Assembly (NCBI GenBank): GCA_019753105.1
Contig: JAIELJ010000011.1
Location: 124,001 to 188,000 of the forward strand
Direction of reading: 5' to 3'
DNA: 64,000 bases
Source: Hyphomonadaceae bacterium
GTDB taxonomy: Bacteria; Pseudomonadota; Alphaproteobacteria; Caulobacterales; Aquidulcibacteraceae
Shown here piece after piece: positions 17,281 to 25,930 of the stretch. The position numbers were made by a program, and so were the translations under genes. Position 1 is the stretch's first letter, and every line of letters begins with the position of its first letter. Under the pieces are notes generated by a model. That model saw only the letters and a program-made list of their open reading frames with translations. It made no database searches and was not told the origin of the DNA.

Positions 17281-19419
17281 CTATGCGCCTTCAAGAACCC
17301 GGATCGCGGTGATGATGTGATAAAAGGAACTGCCCGTGACCGGCTCGGCGACGAAGCTGTTGTCGGCGCGGAGCTGGTCGTACCAGAGGCCGGGTGCTGG
17401 GCCACTCAGATAGCGGGCGAGGATCCTGGCGGCGGCGAGTGCGTGATCTTCCTCGCCGAGGATAAGTGCTGCTTTCAGATATTCGGTCTGCGCCCAAAGG
17501 CGCGCGTTGTGTGAGATTGGCTGAAACGCTTCATCGACCGCTTCGATGGCTGCGCCGCGGCGCGGATCGAGGCCGCGGACGCCTGAGGCGAAGAGTTGTC
17601 GCGCGATCGCGGTTTCGCCGGCCCGCGCAAGCAGCCACGCCCACTCGAACTGATGCCCCGGTTCAAGGCGGCGTCCGTCTTCTCCGGGCGCGGGCGACCA
17701 ATCGGCGGCGTAAAACTCGCGGATGAAACCGCCATCGCGATCGTAGAAACGCGTGCGCGCGAGTTCGAGCAATTCAGCGGCGAGCTTTTCCCACACCTCC
17801 CCGCCGCCCGCTTCGCGCCAGGCGAGTGCTGCTTCGAAGAGGTGCATGTGCGCATTGGCTTGGAACGGGTGCGCCGAAACTTCGCGGAAACCGGCGGCAG
17901 CGTGACGATAGGATTGCAGCGCCGCGATGATCGCTTCCGCCTTGCTGCGGTAGGCTTCGTTGCGAACATGCTCAAAGAGCGATGCGAACGCGAGCAAAGC
18001 GAAGGCTTGATCGTAAATCAGTGCGTCGTCTTTGAGGGCGTCGCCGTCCGGCGCGACGAGCGTGCGGTAGAGGCCGTCTGAGCGTAGATAGGCGGCATCG
18101 AGATAATCGAGCGCACGCTGCGCCGCTTGCTGCCACGGCCCCGGCCAACCCATCAAACCGGCTTGCGCGTACGTATAAGCCTGGCGCGCTTGCACGCGCA
18201 TGCGGCGCGGAAGATCGACACCGGCGCCATCGGCGGAGAGCGCTTCGTGATAGCCGCCGCGCGCGTGATCGGCGCCGAGGCTCGCCCAAAGCGGCAACGC
18301 GCTCATGCGCAGCCAGCGGCCGAACCAGGCCTTCGCGCCGGCGATATCGTTGAACGGCGCGACTTCTGCTTCGGCGCCTTTTGCTTTCAAGCCATCGACC
18401 AGCGTCTTCACGCTTTGGCTCTGCGCCAGATCGGCGACCAGCACATGACCGCCATCCGCGACGATCGCGAGATTGCGCACGCCGACCGTCGCGACGTGCA
18501 TGCCGGGCGCAGCATGGATAAGAGTGTTGTGGCTCCCCTGATGAGTGACAGCGCCATTGGCGGCGTTGCCGTCACCGTCCTTCGCGCTGGCGCTCCACAC
18601 AGCATCCCAGGCGCCGAGATCGGACCACGCGAAGCTCAACGGGATGACGGCGGCGCGGTCGGTCTTTTCCATGACGGCGTAGTCGATCGAGATTTTCGGC
18701 GCCGCGCGGAAGCCGTCGCCAAGCGTTTGCACGCCTTCGCTCTCCGTGGCCTCCGCCACGCCCGCGCGCGCCGCGGCGGCGACGTCAGGCGCATAGCGCT
18801 CAAGTTCGCCGAGCATCACCGAAGCGCGGGCGACGAAATTGCCGCTGTTCCAGAGGTAGCCCTTTGCGATGTAGCTCTGCGCCGTATCGGCCTTGGGCTT
18901 TTCGACAAAAGCGTTGACCTTGCGCACTTCGCCTTGCGCTGCGCCAGGATCGACATAGCCGTAAGCCGTGTTCGGGCCCGTGGGCGTCACACCCATCGTG
19001 ACGATAAAGCCCTCTTCCGCCGCTTGCGCCGCAGCAGCGGCGGCGGAGCGGAAGGCGCCGGCGTCCGGGACGTGATGATCGGAAGCAACGACGATGGCGA
19101 CGCCGTCCTTGTCATGCGCTTCGATCCAGGCGCAGGCGGCTGCGATGGCGGCGGCGCTGTCGCGCGGTTCGGGTTCGAGAAGGATCTTGGCGCTGAGATT
19201 GATCGCAGCCAGTTGCTCTTTGAGCGCAGCAGCATGCGCAACGCCAGCGACGACGACCAATTCTGCGGCGCCTTCGATGCTGACGACACGCAGCGCGGTT
19301 TCCTGAAACAGTGAGCGCTCACCAATCAGCGGAATGAATTGCTTCGGACGCGCTGCGCGTGAGGCCGGCCACAACCGCACCCCCGCTCCACCGCACATAA
19401 TGACAGGATAACGCGCCAT
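17281..19419 (-). CDS. Mannose-1-phosphate guanylyltransferase fused to AGE-family isomerase
   Basis: 712 residues. Residues 1-345 are a ManC-type nucleotidyltransferase: CGGAGVRLWPASRAARPKQF near the N-terminus, LLEPEPRDSAAAIA, ASDHHVPD, AFVEKPKAD and NSGNFVARASVML. Residues about 365-712 are an (alpha/alpha)6-barrel of the N-acylglucosamine 2-epimerase (AGE) family, with DQAFALLAFAS, HMHLFEAALAWRE and EPGHQFEWAWLL. The expected activities are mannose 6-phosphate/fructose 6-phosphate isomerisation and GDP-mannose synthesis in one chain. Ordinary bifunctional ManC enzymes carry a cupin isomerase domain instead. The gene starts 21 bp after the membrane protein gene 19441-20970. Confidence 0.9.
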   Translation of the reverse strand: MARYPVIMCGGAGVRLWPASRAARPKQFIPLIGERSLFQETALRVVSIEGAAELVVVAGVAHAAALKEQLAAINLSAKILLEPEPRDSAAAIAAACAWIEAHDKDGVAIVVASDHHVPDAGAFRSAAAAAAQAAEEGFIVTMGVTPTGPNTAYGYVDPGAAQGEVRKVNAFVEKPKADTAQSYIAKGYLWNSGNFVARASVMLGELERYAPDVAAAARAGVAEATESEGVQTLGDGFRAAPKISIDYAVMEKTDRAAVIPLSFAWSDLGAWDAVWSASAKDGDGNAANGAVTHQGSHNTLIHAAPGMHVATVGVRNLAIVADGGHVLVADLAQSQSVKTLVDGLKAKGAEAEVAPFNDIAGAKAWFGRWLRMSALPLWASLGADHARGGYHEALSADGAGVDLPRRMRVQARQAYTYAQAGLMGWPGPWQQAAQRALDYLDAAYLRSDGLYRTLVAPDGDALKDDALIYDQAFALLAFASLFEHVRNEAYRSKAEAIIAALQSYRHAAAGFREVSAHPFQANAHMHLFEAALAWREAGGGEVWEKLAAELLELARTRFYDRDGGFIREFYAADWSPAPGEDGRRLEPGHQFEWAWLLARAGETAIARQLFASGVRGLDPRRGAAIEAVDEAFQPISHNARLWAQTEYLKAALILGEEDHALAAARILARYLSGPAPGLWYDQLRADNSFVAEPVTGSSFYHIITAIRVLEGA

Positions 19420-19440
19420 GATCCGATTAAGCCCAGTTCG

Positions 19441-20970
19441 TCATGGCCGCTTCTGCGGCGTGGCTTCCGCCTTACGCGCTTCGCGCAAGATGAGCCAGCC
19501 GAGGCCGGCCCAGATCAGCAGCAAAGGGAGAAGCGTCACCAGGCCATCGAGCTTCAAGGCCTTGTAGATCATGGTCTGGTGCAGGACGCCCTGGAAGAAG
19601 AGCGGGAACACGCGATCGGTCAGCGGGCTCGCGAACTCTTCGGTCACCGTCATATCCACAGCGACGGACGCGAGATTGATGAAAACACCGACCGCGACGA
19701 CGGCCAGGATCACGCGTCGCGCCAGCGGGCCAAGCGCCGGCCAGCTCATGCCGAGCGCGAGGCCGATGAATGCCAGCGCGGGCGTCAGATAGCGCGGGCC
19801 AGTCGAGCTGCCGCCGAGCCAGTAGGCGAAGCCGCCATTGATAAAGAGGAAGGCTGCGAGGATGAGGCCTGAGACGATCAGCGCCGGACGTGTCTCGGCT
19901 CGCCGCCACGCGATCACGCCGGCGACAATCGCGGCGACGGCGGCAGGCGCGTACCAGATGAGACCGCGCCGGGCGCCGGCGATGAGTTCGCCGATGATGG
20001 CGGCATCCGGCCAGGTCACGCCGAAGAGACCGGAGCGCGTCTCTTCATAGACGGCGGCAAAGCCGTAGCCTGTTGTGAACGGCGAGCCGAAGGCGGCGTT
20101 ATGATAGATGAGTGTCGGGATAATCGCGACGACGGCGGCGCCTACGGCGATCAAAAACATCCGCACCAGGGGCACGAACGTCTCGCGCTTCAGATGGCTG
20201 AGCCCGATGACGGCGCCGATGATCAGTGCGGCAATCGCCGAGGTGTATTCCACCGAGACGGACGTCCCCAACGCCAGGCCGCCAGCAGCGGCCGGCCAGG
20301 CTACGCGTTTACCGGTCCCGATCCGGCGCGCGGCGGTATCGAGAGCGACAAAAGCCATGATCAAAAACGCCGCCGCGGCCGCATGACTGAAAAATGACGT
20401 GGCCCAGCCGAACACCGGGGTCGCCAAGCCATAGGCGAGCGCGCCAACGAGTGCTGCGCCGACATTTCCAGTACGGGCGTGAAGGTACGAGAAGAGCACG
20501 ACGCCAGCAAAGGCCGACCAGAACACGGACGTCGTTAGAGTGAGCAGATCAAGGAAGAGCGGCCAGCGGCCGCCCTCTTCCGCCGTCGCGCCCTCAATCG
20601 GCAGCACGGCTGTAAACAAGAAGGCCGTCGGCGCGCCAAGGAAGCTCATGCCCGGCGCCTTATCGCAATAATAGACGCCGTCGCGGATCGAGAGATCCTG
20701 GGTCAAGTGGGCGTAGTCGTCGATATCCACACGCCCGTGCTGGACCATGTTGGCGCTTAAGCCAGCGCGGCAGACGACGTTGTAGCTGTACTCGTTCTGC
20801 AGGAAGTAACCATAAGAGGCGCCGAGCAGCGCAAAGACGAGCAACATCAGCGCCGCCAAAGGCGCAGGCGCGCCGATGCGCGCGAAGCCGCTCCGCCAAC
20901 CGCTGTTCACTTTGTCCCGAGCCTCTCTACCGCGCAATTTATACAAGTTGTGGGCCGCCAACCAGCACAC
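19441..20970 (-). CDS. Polytopic membrane protein, probable GT-C type glycosyltransferase
   Basis: 509 residues from a GTG at 20970; a second GTG at 20910 is preceded by AGAGG and may be the true start. About eleven hydrophobic helices are seen. The first periplasmic loop contains NEYSYNVVCRAGLSANMV, DIDDYAHLTQDLSIRDG and YCDKAPGMSFLGAP, an acidic, donor-loop-like segment as in GT-C enzymes. A later loop has GGSSTGPRYLTPALAF. I do not recognise a named family. It precedes and likely shares a transcript with the ManC-AGE gene. Confidence 0.7.
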   Translation of the reverse strand: MCWLAAHNLYKLRGREARDKVNSGWRSGFARIGAPAPLAALMLLVFALLGASYGYFLQNEYSYNVVCRAGLSANMVQHGRVDIDDYAHLTQDLSIRDGVYYCDKAPGMSFLGAPTAFLFTAVLPIEGATAEEGGRWPLFLDLLTLTTSVFWSAFAGVVLFSYLHARTGNVGAALVGALAYGLATPVFGWATSFFSHAAAAAFLIMAFVALDTAARRIGTGKRVAWPAAAGGLALGTSVSVEYTSAIAALIIGAVIGLSHLKRETFVPLVRMFLIAVGAAVVAIIPTLIYHNAAFGSPFTTGYGFAAVYEETRSGLFGVTWPDAAIIGELIAGARRGLIWYAPAAVAAIVAGVIAWRRAETRPALIVSGLILAAFLFINGGFAYWLGGSSTGPRYLTPALAFIGLALGMSWPALGPLARRVILAVVAVGVFINLASVAVDMTVTEEFASPLTDRVFPLFFQGVLHQTMIYKALKLDGLVTLLPLLLIWAGLGWLILREARKAEATPQKRP

Positions 20971-21048
20971 GCTCGTGTGACGATCAATCCATTGCGTGCG
21001 CGGGAAAGAGCGGGCAAGGCGTGCGGATTGCAGCGTGCTGACGGATGT

Positions 21049-21068
21049 GCCGGGCGAGATCGCCCGGC
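21049..21068 (+). other. Strong leader hairpin upstream of the MBOAT gene
   Basis: Perfect 9-bp arms GCCGGGCGA and TCGCCCGGC are separated by GA. The hairpin lies 60 bases before the MBOAT start in the 157-bp divergent gap and is followed by GCTTGAATT. It may be an RNA leader element; a T-run is absent. Confidence 0.4.
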
Positions 21069-21127
21069 GCTTGAATTATGCGCGCAGCGCGCGTGGACTT
21101 GGGCAAGCGAAGGAGCGGGGGCCGTTA

Positions 21128-22594
21128 ATGCCGTTCATTTCGACGCACTTTGCCTTGTTCTTCGCGATCGTAGCTGTGGTGAACTTTCTCATCCCGGTAC
21201 GCTGGCGCTTGCATTGGCTCACGCTCGCCAGCCTCTACTTCGTCGCTGTCGGCGGCGTGGTTTACCTTGTTCAGGTGCTGCTTGCGGCGGCGCTCGCCTA
21301 TTTCGTCGCACTCCGCATCGATCTGGCGGCGGATAAGCCGAAGAAACAACGCTGGTTGGCGCTGGGCGTTATTGCGCTGATCGCGAACCTCTTCTGGTTC
21401 AAATACGCCTCATTCTTCAACGAGAGCTTCCGCGCCGTCGCTGAGGCGCTGGGCTTTAGCTACACGGTCCCGGAACTGAACCTCATCCTGCCTCTCGGCA
21501 TCTCGTTCTATACGTTCCTGCTGATCGGTTATCTGATCGACGTCCTGCGCGGTACGAAAGCCGAGCGCGACATCGGCGCGTTCACGATGTTCGTGACGTT
21601 CTTCCCGAAATTCGTCTCCGGCCCGATCGAGCGCAGCAAAAACCTGCTGCCGCAGCTGCACGTCGATCACGCCTTCGACGCCGCACGCATCGCGGCTGGC
21701 GCGCACCTCGCTCTGTGGGGCGTGTTCAAGAAGGTTGTCGTCGCTGACCGGATCGCGCCGTTCGTCAACGAAGTCTACGCCAACCCGCAAGCCTATGACG
21801 GCCCCACTTTGGCAATCACGACGTTTCTGTACGCGTTCCAAATCTATTGCGACTTCTCGGGTTACACGGACATCGCGCTCGGCTGCGCGCTCATCCTCGG
21901 CTACAAACTCGTGCCGAACTTCAATCGGCCCTACTTCGCCACCTCGATCCAGGATTTCTGGCGCCGCTGGCACATGTCACTGACGACGTGGCTGACCGAT
22001 TACGTCTACACGCCGCTGACGCGTCAGAAATGGCTCAAGGTGAAGTTCTTCACCATGACGCTGATCGGGCTCTTCATCACCTTCCTGGTAAGCGGGCTTT
22101 GGCACGGCGCGGCGTGGACCTATGTCGCCTGGGGCGCGCTGCATGGCGCGTACATCGTTGTGTCGCTAATGCTGCAGAAGCCTTGGAACCAGTTCGCGCG
22201 CCAGATCAAACTCGATAAAGCGCCGAATCTCTATCGCGGCTTGAAGATCGGCGTGACGTTCCTGCTCGTCTGTATCGCCTACGTGCTCTTCCGCGCGGAG
22301 AGCATGAATGATGCGATGTACATTTACGCGAACGTGCTCTCAGGCTGGGGTGGTCTGGTCGAGGCGTTGCGGGAAATGTTTGCGCGCGGCGCCGATGAAC
22401 TGACATTGGCGATCGCCGGCATCATCGTGATTTTCTTGGCCGATCTGCTGCAAGGGCGCGCAGCAAGCGCCAAGCGTCCGCACGTATTGCAGGCTGCGCC
22501 AGCGCGCTGGGCGCTCGTCAACGCCTGCGCGCTTTCAATCGTCCTCGTCGGCGCCTTCTACGGCGCGCAACAATTCATCTACTTCCGGTTCTGA
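21128..22594 (+). CDS. MBOAT family O-acyltransferase (AlgI/DltB-like)
   Basis: 488 residues, about eleven membrane helices, beginning MPFISTHFALFFAIVAVVNF; AAGGAG lies 13 bases upstream. The MBOAT hallmarks are the LPLGISFYTFLLIGYLID segment, the RPYFATSIQDFWRRWHMSL segment, and WHGAAWTYVAWGALHGAY near residue 330, whose histidine is the catalytic residue of the family. It passes an acyl group across the inner membrane to a periplasmic acceptor. It opens an operon with an SGNH-like protein, a carrier protein, an AMP-forming ligase and a reductase, which together look like a complete acyl supply and transfer line. Confidence 0.92.
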   Translation: MPFISTHFALFFAIVAVVNFLIPVRWRLHWLTLASLYFVAVGGVVYLVQVLLAAALAYFVALRIDLAADKPKKQRWLALGVIALIANLFWFKYASFFNESFRAVAEALGFSYTVPELNLILPLGISFYTFLLIGYLIDVLRGTKAERDIGAFTMFVTFFPKFVSGPIERSKNLLPQLHVDHAFDAARIAAGAHLALWGVFKKVVVADRIAPFVNEVYANPQAYDGPTLAITTFLYAFQIYCDFSGYTDIALGCALILGYKLVPNFNRPYFATSIQDFWRRWHMSLTTWLTDYVYTPLTRQKWLKVKFFTMTLIGLFITFLVSGLWHGAAWTYVAWGALHGAYIVVSLMLQKPWNQFARQIKLDKAPNLYRGLKIGVTFLLVCIAYVLFRAESMNDAMYIYANVLSGWGGLVEALREMFARGADELTLAIAGIIVIFLADLLQGRAASAKRPHVLQAAPARWALVNACALSIVLVGAFYGAQQFIYFRF

Positions 22595-22596
22595 CG

Positions 22597-23652
22597 ATGG
22601 CCGCCGACTCCTCCCCCGTCAAAACACACCCGGCGCGCGACGCGCTGCGCTTGGGCATCAAGGCGCTTTCGGTCGTGCTCGTGTGCGCGGCGGCAACATT
22701 CGCTGTCTTCTGGTTTGTACCCGAGGGCGGCACCTACGCGCGCGCGACCGTGATCAAGCATGAGCGCCTTGCTTCGATTGAAGGACCGAAAATCGTTCTC
22801 GTCGGCGGCTCCAACCTAGCCTTCGGCATCGACACGCGCTTGATCGAAAGCGCAACCCAATGCCCGGTCGTAAACATGGGCATGAACGGCTTTTTCGGTG
22901 TGCGCTTCATGCTGGAGGAAGTCCGCCCCGAACTCACCGCCGGCGATACGGTTGTGATCGCGCTTGAGTACGACAGCTTCTTCAAGTCCGTCGACGGCAC
23001 GGCATCCAACCTTCTGCTTGTGGTCAAGGAACGCCCCGAAGCGTTCGACGCGCTGACATGGCGCCAACGCCTCGAACTCGCCGGCGCGATGCCTTATGTC
23101 GCGCAGCAGAAAATCCTCCGCCTCCTACGCGCCGCCGCATACGGCCTGCGCGATGCGGTGCTCGGCCCAGACGATGATGACAGCGCTCCGGTAGAATCCG
23201 ATCTCACAAGCGAGGTCGAGACCGCAGAAGGCTTCAACGCCGAAGGCGATCTCGTTAGCCACCTCGGCATGGATTGGCCCCTGGAGATCAGCCAGGGCAC
23301 CCCGGCAGATTCACCTGTAGACCCGGGGGTCATTCCGCTCCTGCGCCAGTTCCAAGATGACATGGCCGCCCGCGGTGTGCGGGTCATGGTTTCTTACACG
23401 CCGCTGGAAGCATATTTCTACGCGCGCTACCAGAGCGGTATTGATGGCATCGAACGGCGTATGCGCGAGGCGGGCTTGAACGTCATCTCCCCAGCGCGTG
23501 ACTACGTTTACGACGAATCCTTTTTCTTCGACACCGTCTTTCACGTAAACGCTGACGGACGCGCGATGCGCTCTGAACGCCTCGCGCAAGACATTAACCA
23601 ATTCATCGGCGCGGACGCGGGTTGCGCAGGCGCCTCTGGAGCAGAGCAATGA
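22597..23652 (+). CDS. Membrane-anchored SGNH-like acyltransferase partner (DltD/AlgJ-like role)
   Basis: 351 residues. A single N-terminal membrane helix at about 20-42 places the rest in the periplasm. LVGGSNLAFGID near residue 68 is the block with the SGNH nucleophile serine. FDTVFHVNADGRAMRS near residue 313 supplies a D-x3-H pair. An acidic insert lies around 190-215 (GPDDDDSAP). It starts 3 bp after the MBOAT stop and its TGA overlaps the carrier-protein ATG. In Dlt and alginate systems an SGNH-fold partner completes acyl transfer after the MBOAT step; I infer the same role here. Confidence 0.75.
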   Translation: MAADSSPVKTHPARDALRLGIKALSVVLVCAAATFAVFWFVPEGGTYARATVIKHERLASIEGPKIVLVGGSNLAFGIDTRLIESATQCPVVNMGMNGFFGVRFMLEEVRPELTAGDTVVIALEYDSFFKSVDGTASNLLLVVKERPEAFDALTWRQRLELAGAMPYVAQQKILRLLRAAAYGLRDAVLGPDDDDSAPVESDLTSEVETAEGFNAEGDLVSHLGMDWPLEISQGTPADSPVDPGVIPLLRQFQDDMAARGVRVMVSYTPLEAYFYARYQSGIDGIERRMREAGLNVISPARDYVYDESFFFDTVFHVNADGRAMRSERLAQDINQFIGADAGCAGASGAEQ

Positions 23653-23894
23653 CGGAAGAGCAAGTTCTCGGCGAGATCAGCAAAGCGGTCGCGCAGATCC
23701 TGAGCGACAAGGGCCTGCCCGCGCCGGCGCTGACGGCCGACACCGAATTGCTCGGCGGCGATCTGCAGATCGACTCGCTCGATCTCGCCATGCTGGTGCG
23801 CGAGATGGAAGAACGCATCGGCTTCGATCCGTTCCAGGACGGCTTCATCGATTTCCGCACCGCGGGCGAATTAGCGAAGCTCTACGTCAAATGA
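23649..23894 (+). CDS. Acyl carrier protein
   Basis: 81 residues from the ATG of an ATGA overlap. The predicted four-helix carrier has the phosphopantetheine site LQIDSLDLAMLV with serine 43. It is acidic, as carrier proteins are (EMEERIGFDPFQDGFIDF). Its place between an MBOAT/SGNH pair and an AMP-forming ligase points to a dedicated carrier that receives an activated acid and hands it to the MBOAT enzyme, as DltC does for D-alanine. A phosphopantetheinyl transferase is not in the window, so the housekeeping one must load it. Confidence 0.93.
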   Translation: MTEEQVLGEISKAVAQILSDKGLPAPALTADTELLGGDLQIDSLDLAMLVREMEERIGFDPFQDGFIDFRTAGELAKLYVK

Positions 23895-25192
23895 ACGAAC
23901 GCGGTCTGGCCCTCCATGTGAACGCCGACGCCGCTCTGGTGGCGCGCGGGGCTGACCGTTTCACGCGCGGCGCGGTGCACGCGCGCATCAACGAACTCGC
24001 CGCTGCGTTCAACGCACGCGGCGTACGGCGCGCTTTGGTTTGGAGCGACGATCCCGTTGATCTGCTGCGGGCAATCGGCGCGGCTGATGTCGCCGGCGCG
24101 GACCTCTTCATCGCTCACACGAATCTCCCGGCAGCGATCGTCGATGAGATTGCGGCCCAGCATGGCGTACAGGCGCGGATCGGCGAAACCGATACCTTCG
24201 TGAACGCGGAAGCGCCCCCGGCCTCGGGCCGCATCTACATGATGACGTCCGGCACCACTGGCAAACCGAAGATCGCCGCGCACACGCTCGACGCTTTGAT
24301 GAGCCGCGCGCGCGCTGGTGCGAAATCGGCGCAAGCAGCGGACAGCAAGTGGCTACTCACTTATCAGCCGACGGGCTTTGCCGGCATCCAAGTCTTGCTG
24401 ACCGCCGTCGCCACGCACGGCCTCATCGTAGCACCCGAACAACGCACGCCGGGCGGCTTTGCGGCGGCGGCGCGCGATCATGGCGTCACCCAAATCAGCG
24501 GCACGCCGACATTCTGGCGCGCCTTCATGATGGTCGCGCGCCCGAGTGAGCTGGCGCTGAAGCAAATCACGCTTGGCGGCGAAGCGGCGGATCAGGCGAC
24601 GCTTGATCGTTTGAAAGCAGCGTTCCCGAACACGCGTGTCACACACATCTACGCTTCAACAGAAGCCGGCGTTGTGTTCGCCGTGCATGACGGCCGCGAG
24701 GGCTTTCCGAAAGCGTGGCTCGATGAGCCACCCACCGGCGTGGCGCTGCGCATCGTTGACGGCCTGCTGCAGATCAAGTCGGCAAACCTGATGGGCGGCT
24801 ATCTCGGCCACGATGCTCAGCCCCTTCTTGATGACGGTTGGCTCTCAACGGCGGATCGCTGCGAGATTGCGGGCGATCGTGTGCGCATCCTCGGCCGCGA
24901 CGATAGCACCATCAATGTCGGCGGCTCGAAAGTGTACCCGCTGATGGTCGAGCAATTTCTGTTGCAGCAAACGGGCGTGGTTGAAGCGCGGGTGTTTGCA
25001 GTGCCGAACCCGGTAAGCGGTTCGCTCGTCGGCGCCGAGATCGTGTTCGCCGAAGATCAGGACCATGCCGAAGCGCGCGCGCGTGTGCTGGCGGCGTGCC
25101 GTGAGAATCTTGCATCATATCAAGTGCCGCGCGTGGTGAAGATCGTGGATCAGATCAACGTGCGCGAGTCGGGCAAAAAGGGCGCGACATGA
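23891..25192 (+). CDS. AMP-forming acid:carrier-protein ligase
   Basis: 433 residues, shorter than most family members (about 500 or more) because the N-terminal part is reduced. Core motifs are present: MTSGTTGKPKIA (A3, 118-129), YASTEAG (A5), DDGWLSTADR (A7), GRDDSTINVGGSKVYP (A8), and a C-terminal ESGKKG lysine (A10, 429/430). It should form an acyl-adenylate and load it on the neighbouring carrier protein. The A4 region reads YQPTGFAGIQ and lacks the FD pattern with the aspartate that holds the amino group in amino-acid ligases such as DltA. The substrate is therefore probably a simple or hydroxy acid. ATGA overlaps occur at both ends. Confidence 0.88.
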   Translation: MNERGLALHVNADAALVARGADRFTRGAVHARINELAAAFNARGVRRALVWSDDPVDLLRAIGAADVAGADLFIAHTNLPAAIVDEIAAQHGVQARIGETDTFVNAEAPPASGRIYMMTSGTTGKPKIAAHTLDALMSRARAGAKSAQAADSKWLLTYQPTGFAGIQVLLTAVATHGLIVAPEQRTPGGFAAAARDHGVTQISGTPTFWRAFMMVARPSELALKQITLGGEAADQATLDRLKAAFPNTRVTHIYASTEAGVVFAVHDGREGFPKAWLDEPPTGVALRIVDGLLQIKSANLMGGYLGHDAQPLLDDGWLSTADRCEIAGDRVRILGRDDSTINVGGSKVYPLMVEQFLLQQTGVVEARVFAVPNPVSGSLVGAEIVFAEDQDHAEARARVLAACRENLASYQVPRVVKIVDQINVRESGKKGAT

Positions 25193-25926
25193 GCGAGCGT
25201 AAGCATATCATTGTAACCGGCGGCAGTCGCGGCCTTGGCGCCGCGATGATCGCAGGCTTGCTCGCCGATGGCCATCGCGTCTCGACATGCAGCCGCAAGA
25301 AATCCGCTGCGATCGAAAGCTTGCTTGCGAGCCACGCTGACAGTTTCTTCTGGCAAGAAGCGCAAGTCGGCGAAGGCGAGCAAGTCGATGCGTTCGTCAA
25401 AGCCGCCGGCGAATGGGCCGGTGATGATGGGATTTACGGCCTCGTCAACAATGCCGGCGTCGCTCAAACCGGCATTCTCGCGTCGTTCCCGAACGTCGAG
25501 AGCGAGCGCATGATCCAAATCAACCTGATTGGCGCGATCCAGATGGCGCGGGCTGTGTCGCCGTTTCTGATGAAGCGCGGCGAAGGCCGGATCATCAATA
25601 TCAGTTCGATCATCGGCCAGCGCGGCTATAACGGCATGTCCGCCTACTCAGCGTCGAAAGCCGGCATGGATGGCCTGACGCGCGCGCTCGCACGCGAACT
25701 CGGGCCCCGTCAGATCACAGTGAACAGCGTCGCGCCCGGCTATGTCGCGACAGAGATGTCCTCCACGCTCACGCCGCCGCAGATGAAACAGATCGTCAAC
25801 CGCACGCCGCTCGGCCGCTTGGCCAGCGAGCAAGACGTGTTCGAACTCGTGCGCTTTCTTTTGAGCGACAAAGCCTCATGCATCACCGGCCAAGTGATCC
25901 TGGTCGATGGCGGCATTTCCTGCTGA
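25189..25926 (+). CDS. SDR family reductase (3-oxoacyl-ACP reductase-like)
   Basis: 245 residues of classical SDR. The TGGSRGLG cofactor motif is at 10-17, NNAG at 87-90, and the catalytic residues are S140, Y153 and K157 in YSASKAG. The sequence ends with ITGQVILVDGG, usual for FabG-like enzymes. Its ATG overlaps the ligase TGA. Placement at the end of an acyl-carrier operon suggests it reduces a 3-oxoacyl group on the carrier protein or finishes the acyl substituent, giving a hydroxyacyl decoration. The cofactor (NADPH or NADH) cannot be read safely. Confidence 0.88.
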   Translation: MSERKHIIVTGGSRGLGAAMIAGLLADGHRVSTCSRKKSAAIESLLASHADSFFWQEAQVGEGEQVDAFVKAAGEWAGDDGIYGLVNNAGVAQTGILASFPNVESERMIQINLIGAIQMARAVSPFLMKRGEGRIINISSIIGQRGYNGMSAYSASKAGMDGLTRALARELGPRQITVNSVAPGYVATEMSSTLTPPQMKQIVNRTPLGRLASEQDVFELVRFLLSDKASCITGQVILVDGGISC

Positions 25927-25930
25927 CGCC

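Noticed and set aside
21128-23652. Reading the MBOAT and SGNH genes as a plain alginate-type O-acetylation pair
   Set aside because: The directly coupled carrier protein, AMP-forming ligase and reductase genes are not part of alginate acetylation and point to another acyl donor.
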